Assembly: GCA_026397235.1 (NCBI GenBank)
Contig: JAPLVG010000016.1
Location: 1-50,980, forward strand
Reading direction: 5' to 3'
DNA: 50,980 nucleotides
Origin: Candidatus Berkelbacteria bacterium
Lineage (GTDB): Bacteria; Patescibacteriota; UBA1384; XYA2-FULL-43-10; CAINNR01
Shown here: piece after piece, positions 38,700-48,651 of the stretch
Numbering within the stretch: position 1 is the stretch's first letter
Layout: each line of letters opens with the position of its first letter
The notes under the pieces: model-generated
The model's database searches: none
The model's input: the letters and a program-made list of their open reading frames with translations, nothing else
What the model was told of the DNA's origin: nothing
Program-made: the position numbers and the translations under genes

Positions 38700-40051
38700 A
38701 TGAAAATCATCAAAATCTTAGGACTGTTCATCGTTGTTGTATCTTTGTTTTTCCCATCAATCAAACCAGCCAAGGCCGACGGTGGAATTTATGTTCCGCC
38801 TGACTATTACGGTTACGAAACCAGCCAGCAGGCGTTTATCTACTTCGCTGGACAAACCGAAACCTTAGTCATTTCCGCTGGTTTTCGCGGCAATGCCAAG
38901 GATTTTTCTTGGGTCATACCATTGCCGGCAAAACCGGAAATTGACAAAGCTTCGCCACAACTTTTTAAAACTTTGGCAGAAATAACTAGACCAACAATTG
39001 GAAATTTGAGTACCAGTAGCGGTTTTGGTTTTAGCCGGCCGAATTCCGCTCGCCAAATTCCGCTCAAATGCCGGTCGAGATAATTTCGGAAAAAACCGTT
39101 GATATGTACAATACCGCAGTCCTCAAGGCCAGCGACGAAAAATCGCTTTCCACTTGGCTCGCCGACCACGGTTACAATTATCCGGCGGGGCAGGATGCGG
39201 CGCTAAAAAGTTATGTTGACAGTGGCTGGTATTTTGCCGTTGCCAGAATTCAGCCGAGCTTGGTCAATGATCCGAGTACCGGAAGAGCAATGGCCCACGG
39301 CGATTTAACGCCGCTAAAATTCACTTTTAAAACCGATAAGATAATTTATCCGATGAAACTAACCGGCGTTGTGCTTCGATCTATTTTGCCAACCGACGTT
39401 GCCGATTCGCCGACCGATTTACCGGTCGGCGCGCAACCGGAAATAGTTTCGACCAGTATGCCGCTGACTTTGTACGTGATTTCGGCCGGTAAAGTCGAAG
39501 AAAGTTCGCTTACCGAAAATTATGCTAATTGGTTGCTAAAAAATAATCTGGACGAAATTAATACCGGTCTTTCCGGAACACAAATCACCGGCGATAAACT
39601 CTTTCTAACCAGACTGTCAGCAACTTTTGTCCCGGACAAAATCACCGGTGATTTGACCATCACATCCGCATCAAACAACAGCATTATTCCGGCTCCGGTT
39701 AATAAAACCGCTGACTTTTGGTTGACCAATGCTCTTATCTTTGTCGTGACAATATTAATGTTAGTTTTACTGCTGCCCGGCTCAATTTTTATCGTTTCTG
39801 TCGTACTGCAACGTTTTGTTAGAAATAAAACGGTTTTCATCATCGCCAGTATTTATCAAATTTTATATTGTCTGTTAGCGATTCTTCTCTGGATGCTGTT
39901 TATTTCCGCCAGTGGCGGTAGCGAGTCATTTCTGTCCGAGAGCGGCCCGCTCGGCGTAACGGCTGGCATGGTATTAGTGCTGACAGCGGCGATTTTCTTT
40001 ATCATCAAAATGTTAAGACACTACAAAAAAACCTTTTCTCCGCCGGCCTAA
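38700..40051 (+). pseudogene. DUF2330-like membrane-anchored surface protein, split by a frameshift at about 39010-39070
   Basis: Signal peptide ADGGIYVPPDYYGYETSQQAFIYFAG in frame 1; VEIISEKTVDMYNTAVLKASDEKSLSTWLADHGY in the second frame. Confidence 0.7.
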
Positions 40052-40138
40052 CTTTTTGCATTTTGACAAAGATATCATTAAGTTTTAAGATAAAAGGGTA
40101 GCAGCATTATTGATTTAATAGCGATAAAGGGAGGGAAG

Positions 40139-42374
40139 ATGATGCAATTACGAAAGTGGGCAAAGAAAGTTGTCGTTTTCTCTTGCGCACTATCGATGGT
40201 TTTTTATTCATTGTTTATTGCTCTACCGCCACAGTTTGCTGAAGCCGGCACTCCGCCGACCGCTGCCATCACTTATTCAACCGATGGCGGTTCAACTTGG
40301 GCTTCGACTGCCAGCGTCAAAAACGGTACGACTTTGAGGGTAATCCACTTTTTCTGAAGATATGTCTGACACGACGGTTACTCAGGTTGCAATTGATAGT
40401 GATTTGCGTTCGGCTGTCGATATGACAAAAGGGGTCGACAAACAACATTACTATTATGACTTTACGGTTCCGGCTGGCAATGTTGCAACGGCAACAGTTT
40501 CGCTTTCAGTTGGTATCGATGACGATGACGGCGATGTCATTAACTCTACCCCAACTTCAGGGGCCACCTTTTCTGTCGATAACGCCGCGCCGACAGCTGC
40601 TGTTACTTACTCCAAAGATGCTGGTTCAACTTGGGCGTCATCAATCTCTGTTAAAAATTCAGACACTCTCATTATCAAAGCGACTTTTAATGAACCAATG
40701 GTTGTTGATCCAGCGACAAAAATCGCTCTTGATCATGCCGTTTTGTCGGCAACTGATATGACGAAAGATGACTCTACTCATTATACCTATACCCTCGATG
40801 TTGGGGCATCAGAAACTCATCTTGATACAATAGCGGTCTCTCTTTCGGTCGGCACTGATCTGGCTGGTAATATTATTACAGCCACTCCGACTTCCGGAGT
40901 ATCATTTAAGATTGACAACGAAGCCCCAACTTTTACCATCCAGTATTATTCCAATTCCGGACTCTCAACTTCACTGGGCAACAATCCTTATCTAAAAGTC
41001 GGGACATACTATATAAAAATTACCTCCGACGAGCCACTGGCGGCCACTCCAACAGTTGAAAGCAATACCGGAGGGGTTCTAAATCAAGTTGTTGATGGAG
41101 CAACCGCAGCCGTTTCTGGTAATGATTATAAATATACTCGCACAATAATCCATGACGATGCCGGCATTGGAGATAGTATGGAAAGCTTAACGCTCAACGG
41201 GACTGACTTGGCTGGCAATGCCGCAACACTAGTTCCTCCGACTAACTATCTTGCCAAAAGTGCTTATATCGATACGGTTTCTCCGGCAGTCGATGCTGCG
41301 GCAATCACCTCACCAAACGGCGGCGAACATTGGGCCGGCGACTCAGTTCACAATATTACCTGGGATCCAACTAAAATTACGGACCAAAATCTGCCTGAGT
41401 TATCGATCGCTTTGGACTATTGGGATGGAACTGATACTGGCACATGGAGATCAATTTCTGGCGATATGGCTAATACCGGCAGTTATAGCTGGACACTTCC
41501 TTCGTTATTTGATAGATCAGATGTTACTATCTGGTTGCAAGTCACAGATAAAGCAGAAAACCATACCAATGCTTTCAGCGGCGGCGGCATTATCAACTTT
41601 ACCATCGATTCCACTCCTCCGATGGCTCCTCAGGTTCCTGATTTTGTGGACGACAGCGGCTATAGAAACATTGCTGATAAAGCGGCAGGTATTGATGCTG
41701 TTGTTAATTTTATGCCTCTTCCCCTTGGCGCTGCCGTCGGCGATACATTGGAGCTTTTGCTAGATGGTGTTTCTTTCCCAATTCCTCAAACACATGTTCT
41801 CACCAGCGAAGATCTTGCTGATCCGGATAATCCATATTATTTATTTACTATTCCATCTGCTGCCTGGGGTGATATTGGAGATGGAACCAAAACCATTACA
41901 GCCAATACTACCGACATGGCTGGAAATGTTGGAGTTGGTTTTGCAGGCATAACTTTTATTTTGGATACTGGCGCTCCGACCGTTGATGCTGGCGCAAATA
42001 GAATAATGTATGCCAACCAGACAATTACTCAGAATGGCACAGTCTCTGGTGCTACCGGAATCGCTTGGTCTGGCAACAGTGCTGTTGGTTTTGGTTCGAC
42101 CGCGGCGGTCAGCACAATTTCTTGTGCCACTGCCGGAACTTATACTCTGACATTGACCGGATCGGATACCGCCGGCAATTCTGCTTCGGATACCATGACT
42201 TTGACAGTTTATAAAAATGGCGATATTAATAATGACGGGTCAATCAACAACGACGATTTTACCTTGTTGATGTACAACTGGGGTGCGCCAACCAACACTA
42301 TGGCCGACTACAATTCAAGCGGTGCGGTTGACAATGACGATTTCACAATTATGATGTATTGGTGGAACGCTTAA
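40139..42374 (+). pseudogene. Secreted Ig-like repeat protein with C-terminal dockerin-like module; frameshift at about 40345
   Basis: Signal peptide; PTAAITYSTDGGSTWASTASVKNGTTL repeat homologous to PTAAVTYSKDAGSTWASSISVKNSDTL; GDINNDGSINNDDFTLLMYNWG...ADYNSSGAVDNDDFTIMMYWW. Confidence 0.75.
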
Positions 42375-42406
42375 AAAATTTAAAATTATAAAATAGGAGG
42401 AGACAA

Positions 42407-43453
42407 ATGAAAAGAATAACAGCAATAATAACGTCGGCTTTGTTGGTAGCAGCAACAGTCTTCTGCTTAAATATTTCACCGGCAAATGCGGCAGCGACTG
42501 CTACAATTTCCGCATCACCAGGAAGCGGCGCAAAAACCACCGGCGTCAGTTTTAATGTTACAATTTCGGTCAATGGCGGCGGGCAAAACTTTACCTCTTT
42601 CGGTGCCAGTGTGGCAACAACAAATTTAACGATTGTCTCTTTGACCAAGGGGTCAAGCGTGGAAAAATGGACGACCGAACCAAGCACCGGCTCGCTGAAT
42701 TTTTTTGGCGCCGTTTCCGGATCGAAAGGCAGCGTCACAGCCTACACACTAAAAGTAAAGGGTAAAAAAGCCGGCAAAGCTTATATCTCAATCAGCGGCG
42801 GTTCGGTTAAATCAACCGACGGCTATTCGGTGACTGATATTTTCTCTTCATCAAGTGGTGGTAGTTATACCATCGCTGATGCACCGGCTGCACCCGCGGC
42901 TACCACTCCGGCAGTCGTTGCGCCAGCTTCACCGGTTCTGCCGGATACGGAAGCGGATTTAGCCAATAGTTGGGGACAATATTCAGTTGATCCAATTCTT
43001 ATGGTTAGTGTCGGCACTGACACAACTGCAGCATTAGATAGCACCGGTAATTTGACCGGAGTGAAATTTAGCGGTAGTGCAACACCGGGCGCTTTAATTT
43101 CGGCCTATATTTTCAGCAGCAAACTGGTTAAATCAGCCACTGCCGATGCCAACGGTTTGTGGTCGATTGTTCTTACGGAAGGATTAGCCGACGGTTCTCA
43201 CACTGCCTATTTTGTCAGCACGAAAGATGGCGTCAATACCAGAATTTCTAAAAAATTAGCTTTTACAGTAGATGCAACCAACAAAACCGCCACAGAAGTA
43301 GCAAGCACAGCGGCGACTGAAACATCGGCAGCAACTAATGTTTCTCATTGGTATTCCAATCCTTGGTTGTGGACCGGAGTTGGTCTGATCTTAATTGTTT
43401 TGATTTTGGTTTGGTATTTTTACTGGAAAAAACATCGAAAATCAGCTCAATAA
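42407..43453 (+). CDS. Cohesin-like domain, Ig-like domain and C-terminal TM anchor
   Basis: ISASPGSGAKTTGVSFNVTISVNGGGQNFTSFGASVATTNLTIVSLTKGSSVEKWT...; WLWTGVGLILIVLILVWYFYWKKHRKSAQ. Confidence 0.7.
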   Translation: MKRITAIITSALLVAATVFCLNISPANAAATATISASPGSGAKTTGVSFNVTISVNGGGQNFTSFGASVATTNLTIVSLTKGSSVEKWTTEPSTGSLNFFGAVSGSKGSVTAYTLKVKGKKAGKAYISISGGSVKSTDGYSVTDIFSSSSGGSYTIADAPAAPAATTPAVVAPASPVLPDTEADLANSWGQYSVDPILMVSVGTDTTAALDSTGNLTGVKFSGSATPGALISAYIFSSKLVKSATADANGLWSIVLTEGLADGSHTAYFVSTKDGVNTRISKKLAFTVDATNKTATEVASTAATETSAATNVSHWYSNPWLWTGVGLILIVLILVWYFYWKKHRKSAQ

Positions 43454-43494
43454 ATAGATAGATAAAAATCTCGGTTTTTGTGCTAGGAGGAAAG

Positions 43495-44022
43495 TTGTTT
43501 TGTTCTAAGTGTGGGGCGAAAATTGGCAAAGATGAGAAATTCTGCCAAAAATGTGGCCAGATGGTTGGGGACGGCGAGGAGAAAGATAAAAAAATAGCCG
43601 AACCGGCTCAAAAGCCGATGCCAATCCAACCAGCTGCGGTTCAGCCGGCGCCGAAACCGAAACAAAACGCCTGTGTTTCTTGTTTTGTTGGTCTTATAAT
43701 AATTATTATTTTTATTGTCGCCATTGCCTCGTTTTCAGATTATTTCAAAAAATATAATACTAATTCCGACACGAAATCAACGGATTCTAAATCAACAACC
43801 ACAACGCCAAAATCCGACTCCAGCTCCGGACAAACAACAACTCCTTTGACTCAAACGACAAAACAGTTGTACTATTCAATTGGCTGTTCCGGCTGTCAAA
43901 GTTCCGCCTGTCAACGCAGCTACAATTATGCCGGCTGGGATTCCGGAACCTGGCAGTATTACAAAAATACCTGCAGCTCTTGCCATTGCACCGATCTCAA
44001 AAGCCAATCGGTTTGGAGATAA
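43495..44022 (+). CDS. Zinc-ribbon, TM, Cys-rich C-terminal protein, TTG start
   Basis: LFCSKCGAKIGKDEKFCQKCGQMVG; AGGAGG SD before TTG; CSGCQSSACQRSYNY...CSSCHC. Confidence 0.7.
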   Translation: MFCSKCGAKIGKDEKFCQKCGQMVGDGEEKDKKIAEPAQKPMPIQPAAVQPAPKPKQNACVSCFVGLIIIIIFIVAIASFSDYFKKYNTNSDTKSTDSKSTTTTPKSDSSSGQTTTPLTQTTKQLYYSIGCSGCQSSACQRSYNYAGWDSGTWQYYKNTCSSCHCTDLKSQSVWR

Positions 44023-44054
44023 AACTGATTGAAAATATGATCTATAGTGCGACC

Positions 44055-44579
44055 CTATTTTTTCGTTAGAACAATTGTACCGCTGGCAGATTCGCCGCCA
44101 CCGGAACCGCTGTAGTTGACATTTATTGTCGTTCCGCTGATCGCCCCGGTATATGTCCCGATGACTGTAGCGCTTTGGCCGCCACTGGTCCCTGTTCCTG
44201 ACAGATTGCCGCTGACATTGCCGTTGGCATCAACTGTTCCGGTTACGGTTAGAACAATTTTGATGCTATATGCTCCGGTATAATTGGCGGTACCGGTGAT
44301 TGTGCCGTTTAAAATGTTCACATTAGCAGCGGTAATTCCTTTGTTGGCATTGGAAGTGCCGGAGTAACTGCCGTCAAATTGTGCCAGCGGATTAACTGGA
44401 GTCGTAACGGCCGGTGTTATGGTTTTTGGTTTCGATCGGTAAATCACGACTGTAACAATCGCGGCGATAGCAATTAGACCAATAATTACTAAAATAATTC
44501 CTAACTTGTTCTTCGACCAAAATGATCCCTCTTCAATTTTTTTTTCTCCGCCAGAGGCGGACTCCACTTCGTTTCGCAT
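44055..44579 (-). CDS. Single-TM surface protein with Gly/Thr-rich beta domain
   Basis: LGIILVIIGLIAIAAIVTVVIY then FDGSYSGTSNANKGITAANVNILNGTITG. Confidence 0.7.
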   Translation of the reverse strand: MRNEVESASGGEKKIEEGSFWSKNKLGIILVIIGLIAIAAIVTVVIYRSKPKTITPAVTTPVNPLAQFDGSYSGTSNANKGITAANVNILNGTITGTANYTGAYSIKIVLTVTGTVDANGNVSGNLSGTGTSGGQSATVIGTYTGAISGTTINVNYSGSGGGESASGTIVLTKK

Positions 44580-44710
44580 AATTCCTCCTTGGTTAATTTA
44601 ATAATATTATAGCAAAAAACCGAATTATCCTGTTCCATTTACATTCAACTGGTTTTTTGCTAAGATTTTTCTGTATTCCCCGGTAGCTCAATGGCAGAGC
44701 AATTCGCTGT

Positions 44711-45252
44711 GGCACCTTAAAATTCCTTCATAAATATGAGACAATCTGCTTAATGGAGAAAAGAAAATATCGAGATCGAGCAGAGGAAAACAAAAAAGCC
44801 GTCGCCAAAAGAAGAAAAATGATTAAAGCAATGACGGTTAAGTACAAAGGTGGTAAGTGTTGCGTTTGTGGATACCATAAATGCAGCGCGGCTTTGTATT
44901 TCCACCACATTGATGATAGTGACAAAAGCTTTGGTTTATCCCTTAGGGGTTTGACCCGGTCATGGGCAAGAACAAAGGCCGAAGCTGATAAATGTGTATT
45001 AGTTTGTGCAAATTGTCATCATGAAATTCATGAAGGAACAACGCAGCTTCCAACAGAAACGTTGGTTGAAAAATCTCGGGATAACGGTGAAGGCTAAGTC
45101 GTAAGATATGCTAATACCGTGGGAACCCAGCACCACTTTTACGTTAGGTTAATGTAAAAGTGGTGCTGGGGCGCCGTAGAGACTAGATACCGAGACTCCT
45201 GTAAAATGGAGATGATATAGTCCACGCTGCTATGAAAATAGTGGATTAAGTG
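44711..45252 (+). other. Group I intron in the anticodon loop (between U35 and U36)
   Basis: IGS GCAGC (45043-45047) pairs with exon GCUGU (G.U at splice site); P3 TCTCGG/CCGAGA; AGAGACTAGA...ATATAGTCC P7 core; terminal G at 45252. Confidence 0.88.
44753..45097 (+). CDS. HNH endonuclease encoded in the group I intron
   Basis: CCVCGYHKCSAALYFHHIDDSDKSF...KCVLVCANCHHEIHEG. Confidence 0.9.
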   Translation: MEKRKYRDRAEENKKAVAKRRKMIKAMTVKYKGGKCCVCGYHKCSAALYFHHIDDSDKSFGLSLRGLTRSWARTKAEADKCVLVCANCHHEIHEGTTQLPTETLVEKSRDNGEG

Positions 45253-45302
45253 TAACGAAAAGGTTGTCCGTTCGAATCGGACCCGGGGAGCCATAAAAAA
45301 TA

Positions 45303-45320
45303 GATCATCGCAAGATGGTC
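45303..45320 (+). terminator. Hairpin terminator GATCATC-gcaa-GATGGTC + T5
   Basis: Directly after the tRNA CCA end. Confidence 0.65.
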
Positions 45321-45378
45321 TTTTTCTTATTGATTATTTTTGTAAATTTGCTAGTATATTCGCAAGAGGTCTAAACAG

Positions 45379-45846
45379 ATGAACGAGACAACACTTTGTT
45401 ATTTGATCCGCAATGGTGTGCAAGGTCTGGAAGTTTGTCTTGCGGAGAAGAAACTGCGATACGTCAAAGGCAAGCTAAATGCCGCTGGCGGCCATGTTGA
45501 AAAAGGTGAAGATCCGGCAGCTTGTGCCGCTCGCGAGCTTTTTGAAGAACAAGATGTTGTTGTCGAACCGGGAAAGCTTTGTCTCCAAGCCACAATCTAC
45601 TTCATTTTTCCTGGCAAAGAGCATGTTGACCTAAAGTGCCACGTCTTTGTAGCTCGCGGTTGGGAAGGTTGCCCAAAAGAAACCTCGTCAATGGGAGCTC
45701 CTGAATGGTATCCGGTTGACAATCTCCCAGTTGATCAGTTGCCAGGAGCCGACGCTGATTGGCTACCAACCGTTATCGTCGGCGAGGAATTCATCGAACG
45801 GACTTATCGTTTCGACAAGGATTTCAAACCTCTTCAATCGGCATAG
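45379..45846 (+). CDS. NUDIX hydrolase
   Basis: Nudix box GGHVEKGEDPAACAARELFEEQDV. Confidence 0.88.
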   Translation: MNETTLCYLIRNGVQGLEVCLAEKKLRYVKGKLNAAGGHVEKGEDPAACAARELFEEQDVVVEPGKLCLQATIYFIFPGKEHVDLKCHVFVARGWEGCPKETSSMGAPEWYPVDNLPVDQLPGADADWLPTVIVGEEFIERTYRFDKDFKPLQSA

Positions 45847-45865
45847 ACCACCTGTAGTGATCTTG

Positions 45866-45886
45866 GACCAATCTGTGCGATTGGTC
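45866..45886 (+). terminator. Hairpin terminator GACCAATC-tgtgc-GATTGGTC + T-run
   Basis: Perfect 8-bp stem then ATTTTTTT. Confidence 0.8.
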
Positions 45887-45923
45887 ATTTTTTTAATATC
45901 AACCATGTGGTAAAATATAACAA

Positions 45924-46802
45924 ATGGAAACTGTTATTGAAGTCAAAGATTTGAAGAAGCATTTTGCGGCGGTTAGGGCCGTTGACGGGATTTCTTTTGA
46001 AATTAAAAAGGGTGAGATTTTTGGTTTTTTGGGTCCAAATGGGGCAGGTAAAACGACAACAATACGAATGATAATGGATTTTATCCGCCCAACTTCCGGT
46101 GAAATTAAAATTGCCGGGCTTGATGCGACAAAAGATAGCGTTGAATTAAAAAGAAAGATCGGCTATCTCTCAGATACGGCCAGATTTTATAACCACTGGA
46201 ATGTCAAAAAGCACTTGGATTTTCAGCAGGGAATGCGGGGAAAATCAAAAAATCTTGACGACCTGATTAAATTATTTAGATTGACATCAAAACAAAATTT
46301 CGCAAATTTATCATCTGGCAACAAGCGAAAACTTTCAATTATCTTGGCGCTAATGAACAACCCGGAAATTTTAATCCTTGATGAACCAACATCATCACTT
46401 GATCCGATTTTGCAAAATGCATTTCTAAACTATCTTGATAATTTTGCCAAAAACGGCGGCACGGTTTTTATGTCATCTCATAATTTATCCGAAGTTGAGA
46501 AGGTTTGTGATCGAGTCGGCATTATTAAAGACGGCAAAATGGTGGCAGTTGAAAGAATTTCGGAAATGAAGTTGATGAAAATGTATGATGTTCGTTTTCA
46601 TGCCGAAAAAATTGATCCTAAAATTTTTGCTGCTGAAAATATTGAAATCATTAGCCACACTGACGGTCTAACAATGTTGAAAGTCAAGGGCGACATTAAT
46701 CCAGTGATGGAAAAATTAGCAAAAATTAAAGTTAAAGATTTGGAAATCACTCACGTTAGTTTGGAAGATATTTTTATGGAGTTTTACCAGAGAAATAAAT
46801 GA
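45924..46802 (+). CDS. ABC transporter ATP-binding protein (ABC-2 type)
   Basis: GPNGAGKTTTIRMIMDF; LSSGNKRKLSIILALMNNPEILILDEPTSSLDP. Confidence 0.93.
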   Translation: METVIEVKDLKKHFAAVRAVDGISFEIKKGEIFGFLGPNGAGKTTTIRMIMDFIRPTSGEIKIAGLDATKDSVELKRKIGYLSDTARFYNHWNVKKHLDFQQGMRGKSKNLDDLIKLFRLTSKQNFANLSSGNKRKLSIILALMNNPEILILDEPTSSLDPILQNAFLNYLDNFAKNGGTVFMSSHNLSEVEKVCDRVGIIKDGKMVAVERISEMKLMKMYDVRFHAEKIDPKIFAAENIEIISHTDGLTMLKVKGDINPVMEKLAKIKVKDLEITHVSLEDIFMEFYQRNK

Positions 46803-46925
46803 GGAATAAGTTGTTAGGCGTAGAGGTGAGTATTGGTAAAGTTTAGGTCGAAGTCTTTGGGATAAATAACTTGAACTTAGACTACGACTATACTAACATC
46901 CAACCCTTTCAACTTATAACAAATT

Positions 46926-47729
46926 ATGTTTAGAATTACTTGGGAGACAATGAAAGAGCGAAAGTGGCCGATGCTAATTTATTCTATGTCGTCAATTTTG
47001 TTATTGCTTTTGTACGTTGCGCTTTATCCCAGTATGGCGAGCCAATCACAACAATTGGCTGAAGTGATGAAATCGATGCCGGAAGCGTTGATGAAAGCTC
47101 TTGGTTCATCGGCGGCACAATTAACGAATTTTTCACTTGAGGCGCTTTTGGCCAGCAAACAATTTTCGGTAGTTTTTCAGGCGTTAGCGGCAATTTTTGC
47201 CATTTCGATCGCGGCCAACGATCTTGCTGGCGAGATAGAAACCGGAACGATTGAATTTTTACTTTCGCAGCCGATTTCCAGAACAAAACTTTATTTCTCG
47301 CGGTTTTTTTCTGGCTCATTACTATTGATCATTTTTTGTATCCTTTCAACTGTGACCGTAATTCCGATAGCAAAGCTTTTCCATGTTGATTATTCAGCTG
47401 TGGTTTATTGGCGGCTGTTGTTCGTGTCAGTATTATATTCTTTAGCGATTTATTCCTTCTCTTATGTGCTTTCAGCAATCTTTTCGGTCAAGGGCCGCGT
47501 TACTGGTATCGCCGGTGGAATTATCACTTTAATGTACGTTGTCTTTATTATCTCGTCATTAAAAGAAAGTTTAGACAAACTAAAATATCTGTCATTTTTC
47601 CACTATTTTTCCGCCGACGTACTCTATACCGGCGTCGACAAACTCGGCGTTTGGATTTTCATCGCCATCATCATCATTTGTACAACAGCAGGTGCCCTGG
47701 TTTTCAATCAACGCGATATTTCAACATAA
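46926..47729 (+). CDS. ABC-2 type transporter permease
   Basis: Multiple TM helices; AANDLAGEIETGTIEFLLSQPISRTKLYFSRF. Confidence 0.85.
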   Translation: MFRITWETMKERKWPMLIYSMSSILLLLLYVALYPSMASQSQQLAEVMKSMPEALMKALGSSAAQLTNFSLEALLASKQFSVVFQALAAIFAISIAANDLAGEIETGTIEFLLSQPISRTKLYFSRFFSGSLLLIIFCILSTVTVIPIAKLFHVDYSAVVYWRLLFVSVLYSLAIYSFSYVLSAIFSVKGRVTGIAGGIITLMYVVFIISSLKESLDKLKYLSFFHYFSADVLYTGVDKLGVWIFIAIIIICTTAGALVFNQRDIST

Positions 47730-47817
47730 ATCATTTTGCTAATGCGGGGAAAATTATTTAACACCTCGTTTTTTTTATTGTTTTTAATTATCGACCATCA
47801 TCAGTTTTTACTATCCC

Positions 47818-47851
47818 GACCGATATTAACCGATCGGTCACAATCAGTCGG
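47818..47851. repeat. 34-bp palindromic repeat, site C
   Basis: GACCGATATTAACCGATCGGTCACAATCAGTCGG, identical to site D. Confidence 0.9.
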
Positions 47852-47854
47852 AGA

Positions 47855-48391
47855 TCAGAAGAGTTTCTTGATATGGTCGTCAACATTACTTTTATCGACA
47901 ATGAAATACGAGACATATTCACGGATGCCGAGCTCGTCAACCACCAAATCAATTTCATCTGCTTTGTTGAAGCGACAAACCCACAAACTTTTTTGCAGTT
48001 TCTTGTAGCCGATTCGTCGCAAAGTTCGGCAAAATTGATGTCTCCTTTTGCAATGCTCTTCTGGAATGTCGTAGGAAATAATTCTAATTTTACCGTCCGA
48101 TTCGCTGTTTTTGGGATTTTCCAAATTCTTGATTTTGCCTCTCGTCGTCAGGCGGACAGAGTAAGATCCGTCAATTTTCTTTAGTTCGATGTAGCCTCGC
48201 TTGTCCATACTTCTCAAATTGTCGATTAATTGATCGGCGAGAAATCCATGGCCGTCGATATTTTTGTGATCAATGAATGATCCGAGTAATGCCTCAGGAA
48301 TTCGGGCGATTATGCTGAGAATAGTCCAAGTGATTTCACCCGAAACTTGGCCGATTTTATTCAGAGTTTCTTTTCCCGTCTCTTTTTTCAT
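47855..48391 (-). CDS. Winged-helix + Cas2-like (PaaX C-terminal-like) protein
   Basis: GKIRIISYDIPEEHCKRRHQFCRTLRRIGYKKLQKSLWVCRFNKADEIDLVVDELGIREYVSYFIVD; start at MKKETGKETL. Confidence 0.75.
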   Translation of the reverse strand: MKKETGKETLNKIGQVSGEITWTILSIIARIPEALLGSFIDHKNIDGHGFLADQLIDNLRSMDKRGYIELKKIDGSYSVRLTTRGKIKNLENPKNSESDGKIRIISYDIPEEHCKRRHQFCRTLRRIGYKKLQKSLWVCRFNKADEIDLVVDELGIREYVSYFIVDKSNVDDHIKKLF

Positions 48392-48414
48392 TACAATTAT
48401 TATATCAAACTTCA

Positions 48415-48448
48415 GACCGATATTAACCGATCGGTCACAATCAGTCGG
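48415..48448. repeat. 34-bp palindromic repeat, site D (upstream of the Cas2-like gene)
   Basis: Identical to 47818-47851, 23 nt from the predicted start codon. Confidence 0.9.
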
Positions 48449-48529
48449 GGATTGGTGCCGATGATCGGTGGAAAAAGCGCTGAACATAATAAATAGCATT
48501 AAAAATAGGAAAAATTGTTGTAGCACTTG

Positions 48530-48587
<58 letters not shown>

Positions 48588-48651
48588 TGGAATTAGAAAC
48601 TAGAATTAATTAATCCTTGGATTTAGTCCAAGATAAAATTTGGAGGTATTT

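Larger units (their letters stand above)
44677..45293 (+). tRNA. tRNA-Asn(GUU) interrupted by a group I intron (exons 44677-44710 and 45253-45293), CCA encoded
   Basis: Joined exons: TCCCCGGTAGCTCAATGGCAGAGCAATTCGCTGT+TAACGAAAAGGTTGTCCGTTCGAATCGGACCCGGGGAGCCA, 75 nt cloverleaf, discriminator G. Confidence 0.9.

Noticed and set aside
44677-45293. Reading the interrupted tRNA as tRNA-Thr(UGU) (exon split after U33) or tRNA-His(GUG) without intron
   Set aside because: U1-A72 with discriminator G and the CUGUUAA loop fit tRNA-Asn; the IGS GCAGC pairs with GCUGU ending at U35; the His reading leaves no 3' half next to the 5' half.
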